Made by a program: the position numbers and the translations under genes. A DNA stretch of 64,000 nt from Apteryx mantelli (lineage: Eukaryota > Chordata > Aves > Apterygiformes > Apterygidae): the NCBI RefSeq assembly GCF_036417845.1, contig NC_089981.1:63701268-63765267 (forward strand), written 5' to 3'. Positions 33,260-45,600 of this stretch are shown here, one piece after another (the stretch's first letter is position 1; every line of letters starts with the position of its first letter). The notes under the pieces were generated by a model. It saw nothing but the letters and a program-made list of their open reading frames with translations. It was not told the DNA's origin and searched no databases.

Positions 33260-36145
33260 CTGCAAAGAGAAGGCAATGCGTAAGCGTCTTGTCACACAGT
33301 CTGAGTCTCACAGACTGTGAGACTGTTGGGCACACAAACTCTGCAAGGAGGTGGGTGGCTGGTTCAAAGTGGGGGAACAGCACTGTCAGCTGGATTTTAT
33401 GCCTACAGCACACTTCTGCATACTTTGAATTTCATGCCTAAAGGGGAGAGGAATTATATTTGGATGGTTTCTTTCAATGAGGGGAACTTGCTCAGGAGTC
33501 TTACAGCCTTAAACTGTTCCATATGGAGAGGGATGGTTGCTGTGATTTTTAGGGAGTGAATACAGGTATTTGCAGAGGAAGCTGTCTTTGCTCTGCTTTC
33601 AGGTGGATTTTTGGAAATGTTCATTGCTTGTGACTGCACCAGTTTGGCCTTTTTGTCCATGTGCAATACAGTTGCATAAGGGCATGCACAGAGGTGTGTA
33701 TATGCAGAGACTGGGACTGGAACTTGTCTCATTCAATTGCAGTAGCTAGAAGAGAGGCACTCAGGCGTTCAAATGGGCTCTCTCATGAAAAACAGACAGA
33801 CAATTCCAGAGGATTATTCCTTCTATCCGAAGAGAGGAGTCTCAGATAAGTGGCCTGAAATGCCCTCTGCAGCTGTCTCTCTCTGTACTGACCTGAGAAG
33901 GGCCCTAAACTAACTGCTGCATTTTTTGATACCTAAATTATCACAAACTGAATCATAATCTTGTTACATTGCAGCACTTTGCTAACAGACTTGGATGCTT
34001 TGAGCGGGCTAACTGGATATTCTGCTGATGCTCCATGTTTTTGCTGGGATCTCTATATTTAAAAAGATCTCAGGAAGAACACTGAATATATCTTGGAGTC
34101 ATGGATTATATGATTTTTCAGCACACAACTGAATCAGTTGCTCTCACCTCGCCACTTTGTTCCACGGAGGCTGTGAGAGGCAGGGAAGCACGGTGGGATG
34201 GACAGCAAGAGGACCGGAGGTCCAGGAAGGCTCAGAACAGGGGTGCCACATCCACATGTTTCCCTGCATCTCCTCTTTTTCTGCCTGCAGATTTTGTCTC
34301 AAAGGGGACCAGAGGCTTTGGCCATTTGTCTGCAAACTCCAGACGTCTGGGAGCTCAGCCAGAGCCATGAGTGGGCTGCTGGACTTTTGCAAGTCAAGAC
34401 AAATGGTTGGTTGACCTGGGTGTTGTCTCTGTGGTATGGACTAGATACAAATATACCTTATGAGTGGCACCACGAAGGGGACTCGGTGCCATCCCTTTCG
34501 AAATGAAGGAACATGAGGCCATTTAATGAAATATTTATGTGTATTTACACACATAAAGAACAAATCTGCCGAAATTACTACCACAGGCTATGGGGGTTCA
34601 TTTATATGAATACCAGCAGTGGATCTTCAGGAACTTTAGGCAGGATCATGGATTTGCAGGGATCAGCCTGGATTTGAGTATTGCAACACTGGAAAGTTAT
34701 TCTTTCTGCTAAAGCCCTTGGTACTGCCTCATTTCAGAGAAAGGACCCCAGGCAGTTTAACCTGTTGGTCTGGCTTTACTGATACTTGGTTTTGTCTGCA
34801 TCTGGTTTTCAACTGAAACCTATTTGACATAGAATAGACTAATGTGGTTGGTGATGGAGATGAAAATGAATGTCAGTTCTCTGACTGGGAACTTTCAGCT
34901 TCCTTGAGTGTTTAGGACATGTTCAAGGCTACTCTTAGTATTATTTACTATTTGTGTTAGAATTGCTATGTGGAGATCAGGACACCCATTGCGCACAAAT
35001 GCAGAATAAAGAGATGGTCCTTGCCCCAGAGTGAAAAGATGTGGTAATTTTAGCAAATGGAACTAATTAATTGCTAAATTTAAATTGGATGATGTACATC
35101 ATCACATGGAGAAGTCACAATGTTTGCCTCCACCATGTGCAAAGATGTGAGATAAGCCACCTCTCAAAGGGTTCTAGCCAGTTAAAGCTCCGCCTTTCTC
35201 TCACTGGCTCTGTGCTAGATACTCATTATAAATATACTTTTCCATTTCTGTTTCCATTCTCTTGATTTAACTTTTTAAAATCCTTCACCCATCTCTTTTT
35301 GGTACAGCAATATCTGTACAAACCTAGACTAAATTCCCTGGCATGAACTATTCTGGGTTAACATTAATGTAACTGAGACCAGAGTCTGGGTTAAGTTCCT
35401 GTGAAGGCAGCAGCTCCTCCAACCTGGTGCAGCCCAAGGCCCACAGCCCTCTCCAGTCTCTGACACTTTCCCACTGGTGATGTCAGCAATGTTACTGCCA
35501 ATTTACACACAAGGGGAAGGCAATGGGAATTGGCCACCTCGTGTGGGTCTTGAACCCTGGATGTCCTGGGAATCCCAGAGCAGTTTCTATCAGATAAGAG
35601 ACCTTCCTTTCCAGCTTTAAACAGTTTGGTTTTGGCTCGCAGAGTTTAACGAACCAGCATCAGAAACAAATGTAGTGATGTCCCCATAGTGAGATGCAGA
35701 GACCAGACTCAGTTGCACCCAGTCTCGGCAGCCTGACTCCCAGGTGCTTGAGCTGGCTCAGCACGGCCCAGACCACGGCATAGGACCTCCTCACGGTGCC
35801 TACTGGGGAACGGGAAGCAAATGATGAACCGTTTTGCCTTCCTGAGCCTGGCTGGAGGGTGGGAACCCGGGCAAGGGGCCAAGGAAAGCTCCAGGTTCCT
35901 AAATAATGCCTGAAGGACCCAAAGGAAAAACATGACTGCTGGTAACCCGCACATATATTTGCTGAAAGGCAAAGCCTCTGCTCTCCCTGCAGTGGTTGTG
36001 CAGCGGTCTAGGAGCACGAAGCACCCTGTGCCTCAGCCCTCCGGAGTCTGGGCATGATGCAGAGGGGAGCCTCAGAGGCCAGAGAGGTGCCTGCTCTGCT
36101 CTGAGTGGTCTCTGTGGCTTGTGGGCCCCTTGCTCCAGCACCTCA

Positions 36146-36382
<237 letters not shown>

Positions 36383-38034
36383 TTACCCGGGGAACACCAG
36401 GTAGCTTGTGCAAATGCCCTTCATTGCTCACGGGCCTCCCCACCACAGCAGCACGTCCATGAGCCGCCCTGCAACTGAGCTGGCCCTGCCATCTTGTCAG
36501 CGTCCCAATGACCTTGCACAAGTTGCGGCCCCATCATACCCTCCTCCTCCTCCCCACCTGGCTCCAGCCTGCCCTGGACAGATCTTGTCGCCAGCCATGA
36601 CAGAAGATGGGTTTCCTCAGCTGCAGGATGCAGAGGCAGCATGGGCTGTTGTCTAGCCTCAGCAACAGGGCATTAACAGACAGACCAGCACATGGGGATG
36701 TAGAAGGAGTCTGCCTCAAGCCCTTAATGCAAACTGCACCCCATCCTGGCAGGGTGGGAACTGGGGGCTAAGCTTGCCCATCTCCTCATACCTACAGGCT
36801 CCTCACCTCCCTGCTTCCCTGCAGGCTATTTCACAGCCTCTCTCCTCACGGCTCTTGATCTCTCCTAGCCCCATCACAATTTCTTACGTTTACTACCTGC
36901 AAATTCAAGGAATGAGTTTCAAAAATATTTTATTGTCTCAGCCTGGTTTGATAAGAAAACATGTAGCTCAACAAATTCAAAAATGGAATGGATTCTCAGT
37001 TCCCTGACAGCATAAATGCTGAGCTCTCTTGGTGGGGGTCTGGGATTTCCCTAGGAGATATTCTTAAACTGAAATATCTTGAGCTTTGGTGGAACTGGTT
37101 GTTTGTCAGCTTAAACAAACTTAAACAAAGTGCGTTATCCCCATTAGGGACTAGTAGATTGATGCCTTGCTAAACTAATTTAGAAAGTGAAGGAAAGCAC
37201 TTGAATTGGAGCCTCCATCACAGTGGTGATTTGCCCTGTTGTCTTGGCAATTGCACCTCTCAGAATGGCTGTGGTAGTTTTGCCTGCATGTGGGCACCTT
37301 TGCCAGCAGACCAGCCTGAAACAATATGCTTCTGTGGGAAAGGCATGCGGAAGTGGGGGAAAACCATGTTACAGTCTGAAAAAGCCATATTGCCAGCATC
37401 TAAACAAGCAGAGTTGTACCACCTCATCAGATGTCAGCTCCAGCAGGCTCTGGGGACCCACTCTGACCTTGGGGTCCTGGGGGATGTTCCTGGCCTCTGC
37501 ACCACCACGCAAGTTGTGGGGAGGCAAACAGCATGAGGCTGCTTTGCCAGCTCTTACTCTTCCTTTGCAAGATTCATCCTGTCTTTACATATTAAGCTTT
37601 CTCATGATTGCTGGCATCAGGCTTGTGAATTTTACTGTTGTTCAACATGGTTGCTATTTCCCATTAATTCTAGTAACACAGAAGGCACAAGCTGCCCTTG
37701 TCAAACACTCTGCATTATCCTCAGGGTCTTGCACAGACTGACACATCTCCTGTTCTCTCCCAGGGGGGATGCAACCAAGCTGCCAGCCAAGCTGCCATCA
37801 GGGAAGCTGACCTCCTTCTGAGGCCTGTGGTGAGGAGAAGGGAGTAGAAGTTATAAGGAGAAAGAAGAAATATTGGGTGCACAGAGAAAGACTGACAAGA
37901 CAGAAAAGGGTCTGGGAGGGAAGCAATGGGGAATGAGAGGAGAAAAGGGAAGGGTGAAGAATACGGAATAAATGACCCAATGGCCACAATTATCAGAGAA
38001 GGATTTGGTGCTATTCCACCCTTGCAGAGCTCAC

Positions 38035-38463
38035 CTCATACTCCTGGAGTTCCTCCTCCTCCACCTCGTAGGACACAGTTTGGATACGGATGTCACTCTC
38101 TACCAGGCATGACCCTTGTGCATCGCACCCATTGGGACCTTCAGATGGGGCCTCTTTGCTTTCCATAAAAGTGGTCTCACAGCTTTCTGTCTTGCTGTCC
38201 TTGGCCTTGAGAGTGGTCTCATCCTTCACAAGGATGAAATTAGGGCCATATAAGGCTTCAACAGCCAGCTGCAGGGAACTGGCATCCAGCAGCTGGTGAG
38301 TCCTGGCACCACCAGTGTTTTGGAAGATGTAGGAGTACAGTTTCCCCTGGCAGTGATGACTGGGGTAGTCCTGGCTGCGATGCTGGTGGTAAGAATAGCC
38401 GCTGTGAAGGTGCCCATTGGCCTTGGCCAAGAGGGGATTCTGGAGCTCGCGCACGCTCTCCAT
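38035..38463 (-). CDS. SYNDIG1L: SYNDIG1L coding exon 1 of 3 (start, cytosolic N-terminus); gene-level note
   Basis: SYNDIG1L (capucin, TMEM90A) is a brain-enriched relative of SYNDIG1, a regulator of AMPA-receptor synapses. Its own role is less clear. This exon opens with the ATG at 38,463, 26 bases after acceptor CTGCCTGCTCAG| (exon from 38,489), and ends GAG|GTGAGC (GT at 38,034-38,033). It encodes residues 1-143: MESVRELQNPLL, a His/Tyr-rich segment, HQLLDASSLQLAVEALYGP, and an acidic end (VEEEELQEYE). Joined to the exons at 36,337-36,200 and 33,259-33,101 it gives 241 aa, close to the usual family length of about 238, with two C-terminal hydrophobic helices forming a CD225 domain. All junctions are phase 0. 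Introns are 1,697 and 2,940 bp. Confidence 0.95.
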
Positions 38464-38489
38464 CCTGATGGCAGGTGGGGAGGGCGGTC
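38464..38489 (-). other. SYNDIG1L: SYNDIG1L 5'UTR portion of the first coding exon
   Basis: 26 bases between the acceptor (AG at 38,491-38,490) and the ATG. The pyrimidine-rich acceptor shows that a non-coding exon must lie upstream. Confidence 0.8.
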
Positions 38490-41400
38490 CTGAGCAGGCA
38501 GAGAGAGCGGGAACAAGGAGGCTGTTATTTCAGCAAGGCAAGGAAGAAGAAAAGCCTATTGCCCATGTGGAGGTGATGTCAAAATGAAGCTAATGGGAAC
38601 GGTAGGATTTGGCAATGCTAGAGAAAATTAGATCCTTCCCCCCCTTCCATGGCTTGAACACTATCTCAGCAAACTGAGCATCTCTTCATTTCTCCCCAGC
38701 TGGTAGTAAGATAAGGATGCAGCCATGCAACAAGATGATCTGATTCGGACTGGATTAAGATGTGGATTTGCTGTATCTATAATGCATCTTGAGAAGCCAC
38801 ATGCAGTCTGATAGGAAAAGACCTACTACTTCTTTTATGCTGGTTCATAATTTGTGCTGCTACAAAGGATAACAGACAGCACAGAAGCAGATAAGATGCC
38901 AGCATCTACTTGAGGGGCCTTCCTGACTTCCCAAAGTGGAGTCTCACACAATGGATTACAGCCCTCCAGGCATTACACATTCAGCTAATGGCTTTCACAT
39001 ACAAAGGATGTTTTCTAGGCTCTTTCAAGGCTGAGCTGGGGCTCAGAGGGTAACTAGAAATTGAGGAAAGGCAGGAGGCTGTGGTGAGGACATTTTGAGT
39101 AGTGTTTTGGCTTGGGTGTAAGTTTGGGGAGTATTGGCCACTCAGCCAACCACACAGAGGAACAGAGGAATGCACAGGTTAAACGGGAGACCCAACGGGG
39201 CTTGGTCCACATTGAAATTATCGCAATTTAAGTAAACAAACATCACATAGGACCTTTACTTAAACCAGCTCAAACCCTGTGTACAACTGACAGCCACGTA
39301 GCCCCAGCACTGGGCCATCACCTTCAGACAATCCTGAGTCCAGAGGGGATCCCCACATACAAAGGTAGTTTTGTCAATACTGATTTCTTCCTCAGTAAAA
39401 TTTACCTCCCTATTTCTTTCCTCCATTTCAGATTGCTGAAACATCATGTTTGTAATAACAGTGCTGCTTTTTACGTGGAAATTTCTGAGATGAAATATTT
39501 CAACCTCTCTCCTTCTGAGGAGCGTTTGCTGTTTTGGCTCTCCAACCCACCTTGGCACAAAGATGATGTATAGTGAAATATCAGAATTCCCCAGGAGAGA
39601 GAAACAATTACTTTGCACTCTTCAGTACCTGAGTGCTGTTTTACAGCAGCTCCATAGTGTGCTCCCAGCTCCTGGAGCATGCCACCTTATTGCCTTGCAA
39701 CCCCAAATGTTACTCTCCTCCTTGGAGACCTCAGTAATTGCTTCCTCTGCAGTATGTTGTATAGCAGAGACATGCTTCCACCTGGCACAGGGTTCCCTGT
39801 GGCACACTAGTCTTTCCGATACATGGCACATCACCTTGGGTTTAAATCTATCCTCGGGATGAAAATATAAATAAAGAAGCTTGAGGTAAAGACTCTAGAG
39901 ATTGAAAAGCCCAGTTACTTCCTAAGTGATCCTGTCCCCATGGCCAGATTTTTCCACACTGCACAAGTTTTAGTGCAGTATCCAGCTTTAAATGTCCCTG
40001 TCAATGGGCTTTTTTTTGGCAGCAGTTGTCACATTTTTGAAAGCTGTACAGGAGAATGAAGCCATTCAAAAACACTCCTGTGTTGCTAAAACTCTGCCTA
40101 TTTCAGTGAATGCTCTCCACATCTCCCTCCCCAAAACCATCGTCTGCTTTCTTCAGACTCTCACTTTACTAATAAAAACAGATAATGGGTTGTATGGCAG
40201 ATGGCCACTAAGTATTTTCAAAATGTTTAAGGGAAGTGTATATTTGTATCACAGACATTTTTATTTCCTACACAGATCCAGAGAAGCATGTTTGGAGCAC
40301 AAAGCTTGATCTCAGTTTTCAGGAAAGGAAAGCACAAACCTCTTCCTTGCTTTCCTTGACGTGCAAATTACATTTCTAATAAAATATTTTGCTTTTTAAT
40401 AAATCAATAAGGGGACAATAGTCGCTGAGTATCTTCTGAGAGTAATGGTCCAACCACAAGCAGAAGGACATCATGAAGCTGAGCTCCAGTGAAAAAAAGC
40501 TGATGATTTTAGTAAGGCATCCATGCCTTGTGCCAAGAAATGCTTCTGGCAGTGACTTCCAGCCGGGAGGGATGGGAACTTGCTGCTGAACTTGCTGGGA
40601 GCTGTCTGAATGAGCAGGATCCAAATGTGCTGAAAATGCCAGCAGGCAGCCTGTGGGCTGCTGATTAGTGGATACTGCATGTATGAAGGTTGCTGCTTAT
40701 CTTACTTCAGGTCTTCAGTTACCGATTTGGGGGAGGGAGAAAACTGCACAGCAAAGACATATGTTCACAGCCATACACAGGGAAACACTCAGAGCATGGG
40801 TGGGTGAAAGAAGGGAAATGAGGAATTAAAAACCTGAAAGGCAGCTTGGAAGGAGGCAGTGAGTATTTGGGAAGAGGGCTTTGAAAGGCACACAGGCTGA
40901 CACGGGGGAGACAGGGCAGCAAGAGCAGCCGAGAGGGGTGCTGCATGGCCCCTGGCAGTATAGAGCACCAAAGCAAAATCACAGCAAAAAAGCTATTAAA
41001 AATCATCGACTAGGGAGGGAAGACTGCCCCTATATCACTGTGCTGCTACGGGGCTTGAACTCTGCTGGATTTGGGCACCTTGCAGCACAACTTGAAGGAT
41101 GCTACCAGACAGACTCCCGGGACAGACTGATGGGCAAAGGCTGGCCTGCCTGGGCCAAGTGGGAGGAGGAGGAGAGAGGGGTTGTGGGAGCAAATGTCCC
41201 AGGGTGAACACGTCTCAAAAAAGTAACAGTGAGGGTAATGAAAGAAACAGCAGGAAATATTGCTGAAGCATCAGGATAATGTGGCTGAGGGGACAAGGAA
41301 AAGACTGAAGAGCGAGCTCTCGCTGCAGTTCTCGTGGGTATGCAAAGTGACCACGCAGCACAGTCGCAGCACCCAGTCCTGGCACCTGTGTGCAAGTGGG

Positions 41401-42559
41401 GGTGTCCCTGGGAGGCGAGGCCGAGGGCCCGCGTTGCAGGAGGCCTTCGCAGCACGCTCAGCCATGCTGCAGAGCAGCCGGGGCTGAAACACCTCCCTCA
41501 TGCACCTCTCCGTTAGCTGATGTAAAGATCCGGTGCCTGAGGGGTTAGAAACACTTCCCACTCCTTAGTCACCATGATCAGTGCTTTGCATGCTGACAGT
41601 GTGCGTGCACACAAGCACCTGCACTTGCATGCACTGAACAGTGTTTGCAGGCCAGGACTATGCCTTGCACAGAGCCCTGTGGGGACAAGGGCCATAAAAA
41701 TACTAGAGAGGATATTAGAGTGGGATCGCAAGGAAAGCAAGAACCACACACATGCACAGATGCAGGGAGGGGCAGAGCCCAGACAATCCCACAGACATCT
41801 CCAAACCAGATTTGATTTATCTGGATTCTACAGTGAATTTAACTGGGACTTTATTACCAGGCTTGGGGGAAAAGGAATGAAGCAGACAGATGAAAGCAAG
41901 AAAGCTGTAAAAGACAAAATTGGCTAAGAGCAGACACTCTCCATCCTCATTATAAGTGTGATTGGATAGCATGCATAACCATTAGCCCCATGGTGCTAGT
42001 CTGTGTAATACTGGCAGCAGGTAATAGCAGTGAGATGCTATTAGGTGTGTAGGGAAGATGCACACATACAAATGTACACACACAACTTGAGTCCAGAGGG
42101 AGGGCACACTTGGGAGGAGGCAGTCTCTAGTGCGCTTACTGAGCTGGACTATTACTGCAGTCAGACTGAGCTGTATTGCAGAGACTAGTGGATGCTGCCT
42201 CCACAATAAATTGTCTCTTCCCTGTGCGCAGCCATTCCCATAAACACCCCACAAGGCAGGGGCTCTCCCATGCTCTCTGCACCAGCTGCACCATTCCCTA
42301 GCAGAATGGGAAAAGCAGAACTACGTTGTTTACTCTGAGTTTCTCAAAGCAAGTGCTGTATAAAAGGAGCCAAAATAAGGCATGAAAATAAATATGTACC
42401 AAATTCAGCTCTGTGCTTCAGGTATCCCATCTCCACATGGCTTCCCCACTGGGTTGGTCCAGGTCCCCGCAGGACCAGCCTGGAGTGTTTTCCCTCCTCA
42501 TGTAGAAGGTCCATGCATTGCTGGCAGGAATGGGCAGCTCTCAGTGGGACCCTCAGCAC

Positions 42560-42680
42560 AGATGTTGGCTATGATAAGTCCAGTTAAGGCTAATTTAAGT
42601 AGCTTTTCCAGAAATCAATCATAATTTAATTGCCGTGTCAAGCAAACACTCTGCATTGCTTCCTGGGCTCATTAGCAGGT
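42560..42680. promoter_or_regulatory. Homeodomain/PBX-like motif cluster (candidate enhancer)
   Basis: AATCAATCATAATTTAATTG (42,613-42,632) contains overlapping PBX/HOX-like ATCAATCA and TAATT cores, with nearby GGCTAATTTAAG and CTCATTAGCAGG. Unique, non-coding sequence. Function is inferred. Confidence 0.35.
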
Positions 42681-45600
42681 TGTGGTTGCCTTGCATGTCC
42701 CCAGGCTCCCAAGTGAGAAGGTTGACCCATCCTGGCCAAAGGCTTTCCCCTTTGGGCCAGCACTGAGGGATGCCAGTATGCTCAGGGAGCAGGGCCCCAC
42801 TCCAGTGCCAGCTCTAGCCAGGGTGGAGAGCGGGGGACAGCATGCACAGCCATTCCCCACTCAAGTCATGAAAAGCAGCATTGTGGATGGGCTCAGCTGC
42901 TGTAGTCAGAGGTGGGCCCGGTCCAGGTTGAGTGGAAGTGCAGGACTCTCCATGTTGGAGATGTCCCCATGGCCAGTGCCCTTCACAGAGCCCAGGCCCT
43001 CTTGAAAGCTCTCAGGAGTTGCTTTGGGTCTTCTGGACTGAGGCCCAAGTCCTGCCAGACACCCAGGGAGGCAACATCTCTGCCTTTGGGCATCCAAGCT
43101 TGTAATTCTGCCTGAGAGAAAAACAGCTGGCAAGGCCGGCAAAAAGGAAAGGCAAAGAATACCAGAAGGAAAGTCAGCATTTGGAAGAAGAGAATAACAG
43201 GGATTAAGGAAGGACTGTGAAGGGTCATAGACCATGTAATTAGAGGGGGGCAGACTGGGCCATCTCAGCCATAGGAATAGCATAACAGAGTCAGTACTCA
43301 AAATGAGCCATGATTTTCGGAGCCATGATCACCTAAGGCTTAGGTACAGCTCAAGGCGAGACGGAAGTGCTTTTATTAGACCAACAGATGTCACTGCAGA
43401 AAACAGATGTGCTCTTGTGAGCACCCAAGCCTGCCTCCATGTACTTAGTCTCCAAGTTGCTGCTCCTGTTTCAGATTCGTGGACAATGATGTGCCTGATT
43501 ACAGAGCTGTTTTTCCCAAGGGTGTCGATTAGACTAACAAAGTCTTCACCTGTCCCTGCAAAGGCTGCCTTGCCAGGAGCGTGAGGCAAGGAGGCTGGCA
43601 GGTGATGAAGCAAAGGGGTGGTGTGGTTGGAGGGCAGGTCTCAGCAAGGGCTGGAGGGGAGGGTGACGGGGTACCAATCCAGGGATCTGTAATCACCAGA
43701 GAAACAAAAGGGCATAGTGTGTAGTATAGTCAGCAAGAGACAGAGGGGAGGGAAATCAAAGCAGCTTCTGAGCCAGGCATGGAGCTGGGCTCTAGCCCCC
43801 AGGATGGAGAAGAAATGGATTGGGGAGCTGCTGTAGGGGAAAGAGTCAGTGAGAGCTTGGATGGGAGGAGGAAGGTGCCACAAAGCCCATGGACATGGGT
43901 TGGATGGCTGAGAACGTTCATGATGAAGAGCAGCTAATTTACAACTTTGATGGAACCTTTTTGACAGAGCTGGAAAGGAGTGAGAAAAGCACTTGTTCTG
44001 ATCTCCTAACAGGTAGAGCCAGCACTGCAGCAAGGGGCTCCCAGCTCCAAAAGAGACTAAATTGGTCTGAGAATTGGGATGCAATGGGCTGCTTTTCAAG
44101 GTTCACAAGTCAAATTGGGCAATTTCCAGGTAGAAATCGAGTCTTTAGTCTCCCTGATAAAAACGTTTCTCTGCAGCAGTGTGTCAGCCCAGCTGTGCTC
44201 AGAGCTAAGGCATTACTCCTAATGGTGAGACACGGCAAATCCCTGCCCAGCCCGGGGAGGGAACAAGCCGAACAGCGTCAGGAGAAGCCATGCAACAGGC
44301 TCTGCATGGACACTGGCTGTCCTGCTGCCTGACCTCCCAGCCCTGGTACAGACCAAGGCAGACATGCTGCCCTCAGGCACCAGTGGAGTGCCGACTCCAG
44401 GGGAGCAGTATTAACTGCATCCTTCCAAAATACTAAAAAAAAAATAATACTACAAACCTCATGATGTAGGGACAGGTGAAGGTCACAGAAGAACAGGCAA
44501 ATCGATGGTGTCCTGCTGGATCCTGTGTTCCTGCCTGTGCTATGCACTGATATTCCCATAGGCAATATCCTGTAGCGTTGTGTTGGGAGCCTGGCTCACT
44601 GCCACCTTGTCCCCTAAGGACAAGCCCCCGGGCACGATACCCACACAGGACTGGTATTTGGAGATGTGGCCACTAGATGTCTCAGGTACTCTACACAGCA
44701 CAGGGTGTCTCTGCCTTGCAAAATCCACAGGAGGTTACCCAAAGTCCAATGTGGGTGCAAGAGCACCTGAGTCCTGGCCGGGTATCAGGGGTGCAGGGGA
44801 GCTGTGGGGCACTGTAGGGTGTCCCGACAGGGGCTGTGCTGTGGATGCCGCTCTGCGTCTCCCTGCCCATGTCACCACAGCTGTGCAGTCCTGAGGCACT
44901 GACACGTCAGGGCTGGACGGCACCTCCTCATCCGCCCGCCTGCTCACTCCCGGCAGGGCTGGCCCAACATGCACTGCTTGGTCTCCTGCCTTTCTCCGCA
45001 GCTGTGGCTCCCAAAGTGCTGCAGGGCTGCAATGCAAACGCCTTTCCTCAAGCCCGGGACTCATGGACTTGAGGCAGCATGTGGCTGTTTTACACTGCTG
45101 ACGAGCAACGAGCACAGTGTGGGCCGTCAGCTGCATCGCAGCACACCGATGTCAGGGGAGGCACGCCACCAAGCAGCATCTGGCGGCCAAGGGGCACACG
45201 GTGCTGGCGCCAGCCTCTGAGGCCAAGCTGTGCTGTTGACACTTACCTGGGGTCTGAGCTCCCGGGCACTGGCAGTGTTGGGTGCTGCTGCGGCGTCCCC
45301 CCATGCCAAGTAGTCGTGGCCCTGCCGGGAGGAGCCCCTCCATGCCCATGCAAGGGGAGGCAGGACACAAGGAGGCCAGGACTAGGCTTGCCGCCTTGGC
45401 TGCAGGGAGGATGGGGACAGCGGAGGGTGGTGGTGATACAAACACATGGTTGTGTGGGCAGCTAGGTGTAAAATTAGCAGGTTTGGACTCCCTTGATGTA
45501 CTTTTTTTAGCTTGAGAGGCACAAACAAATAAATAAAGTGGGCATCAGGAGTTTCCACAGACTGTCCTGGGTGTGGGTTCCCCCTTGGCACTGCTGTGGG

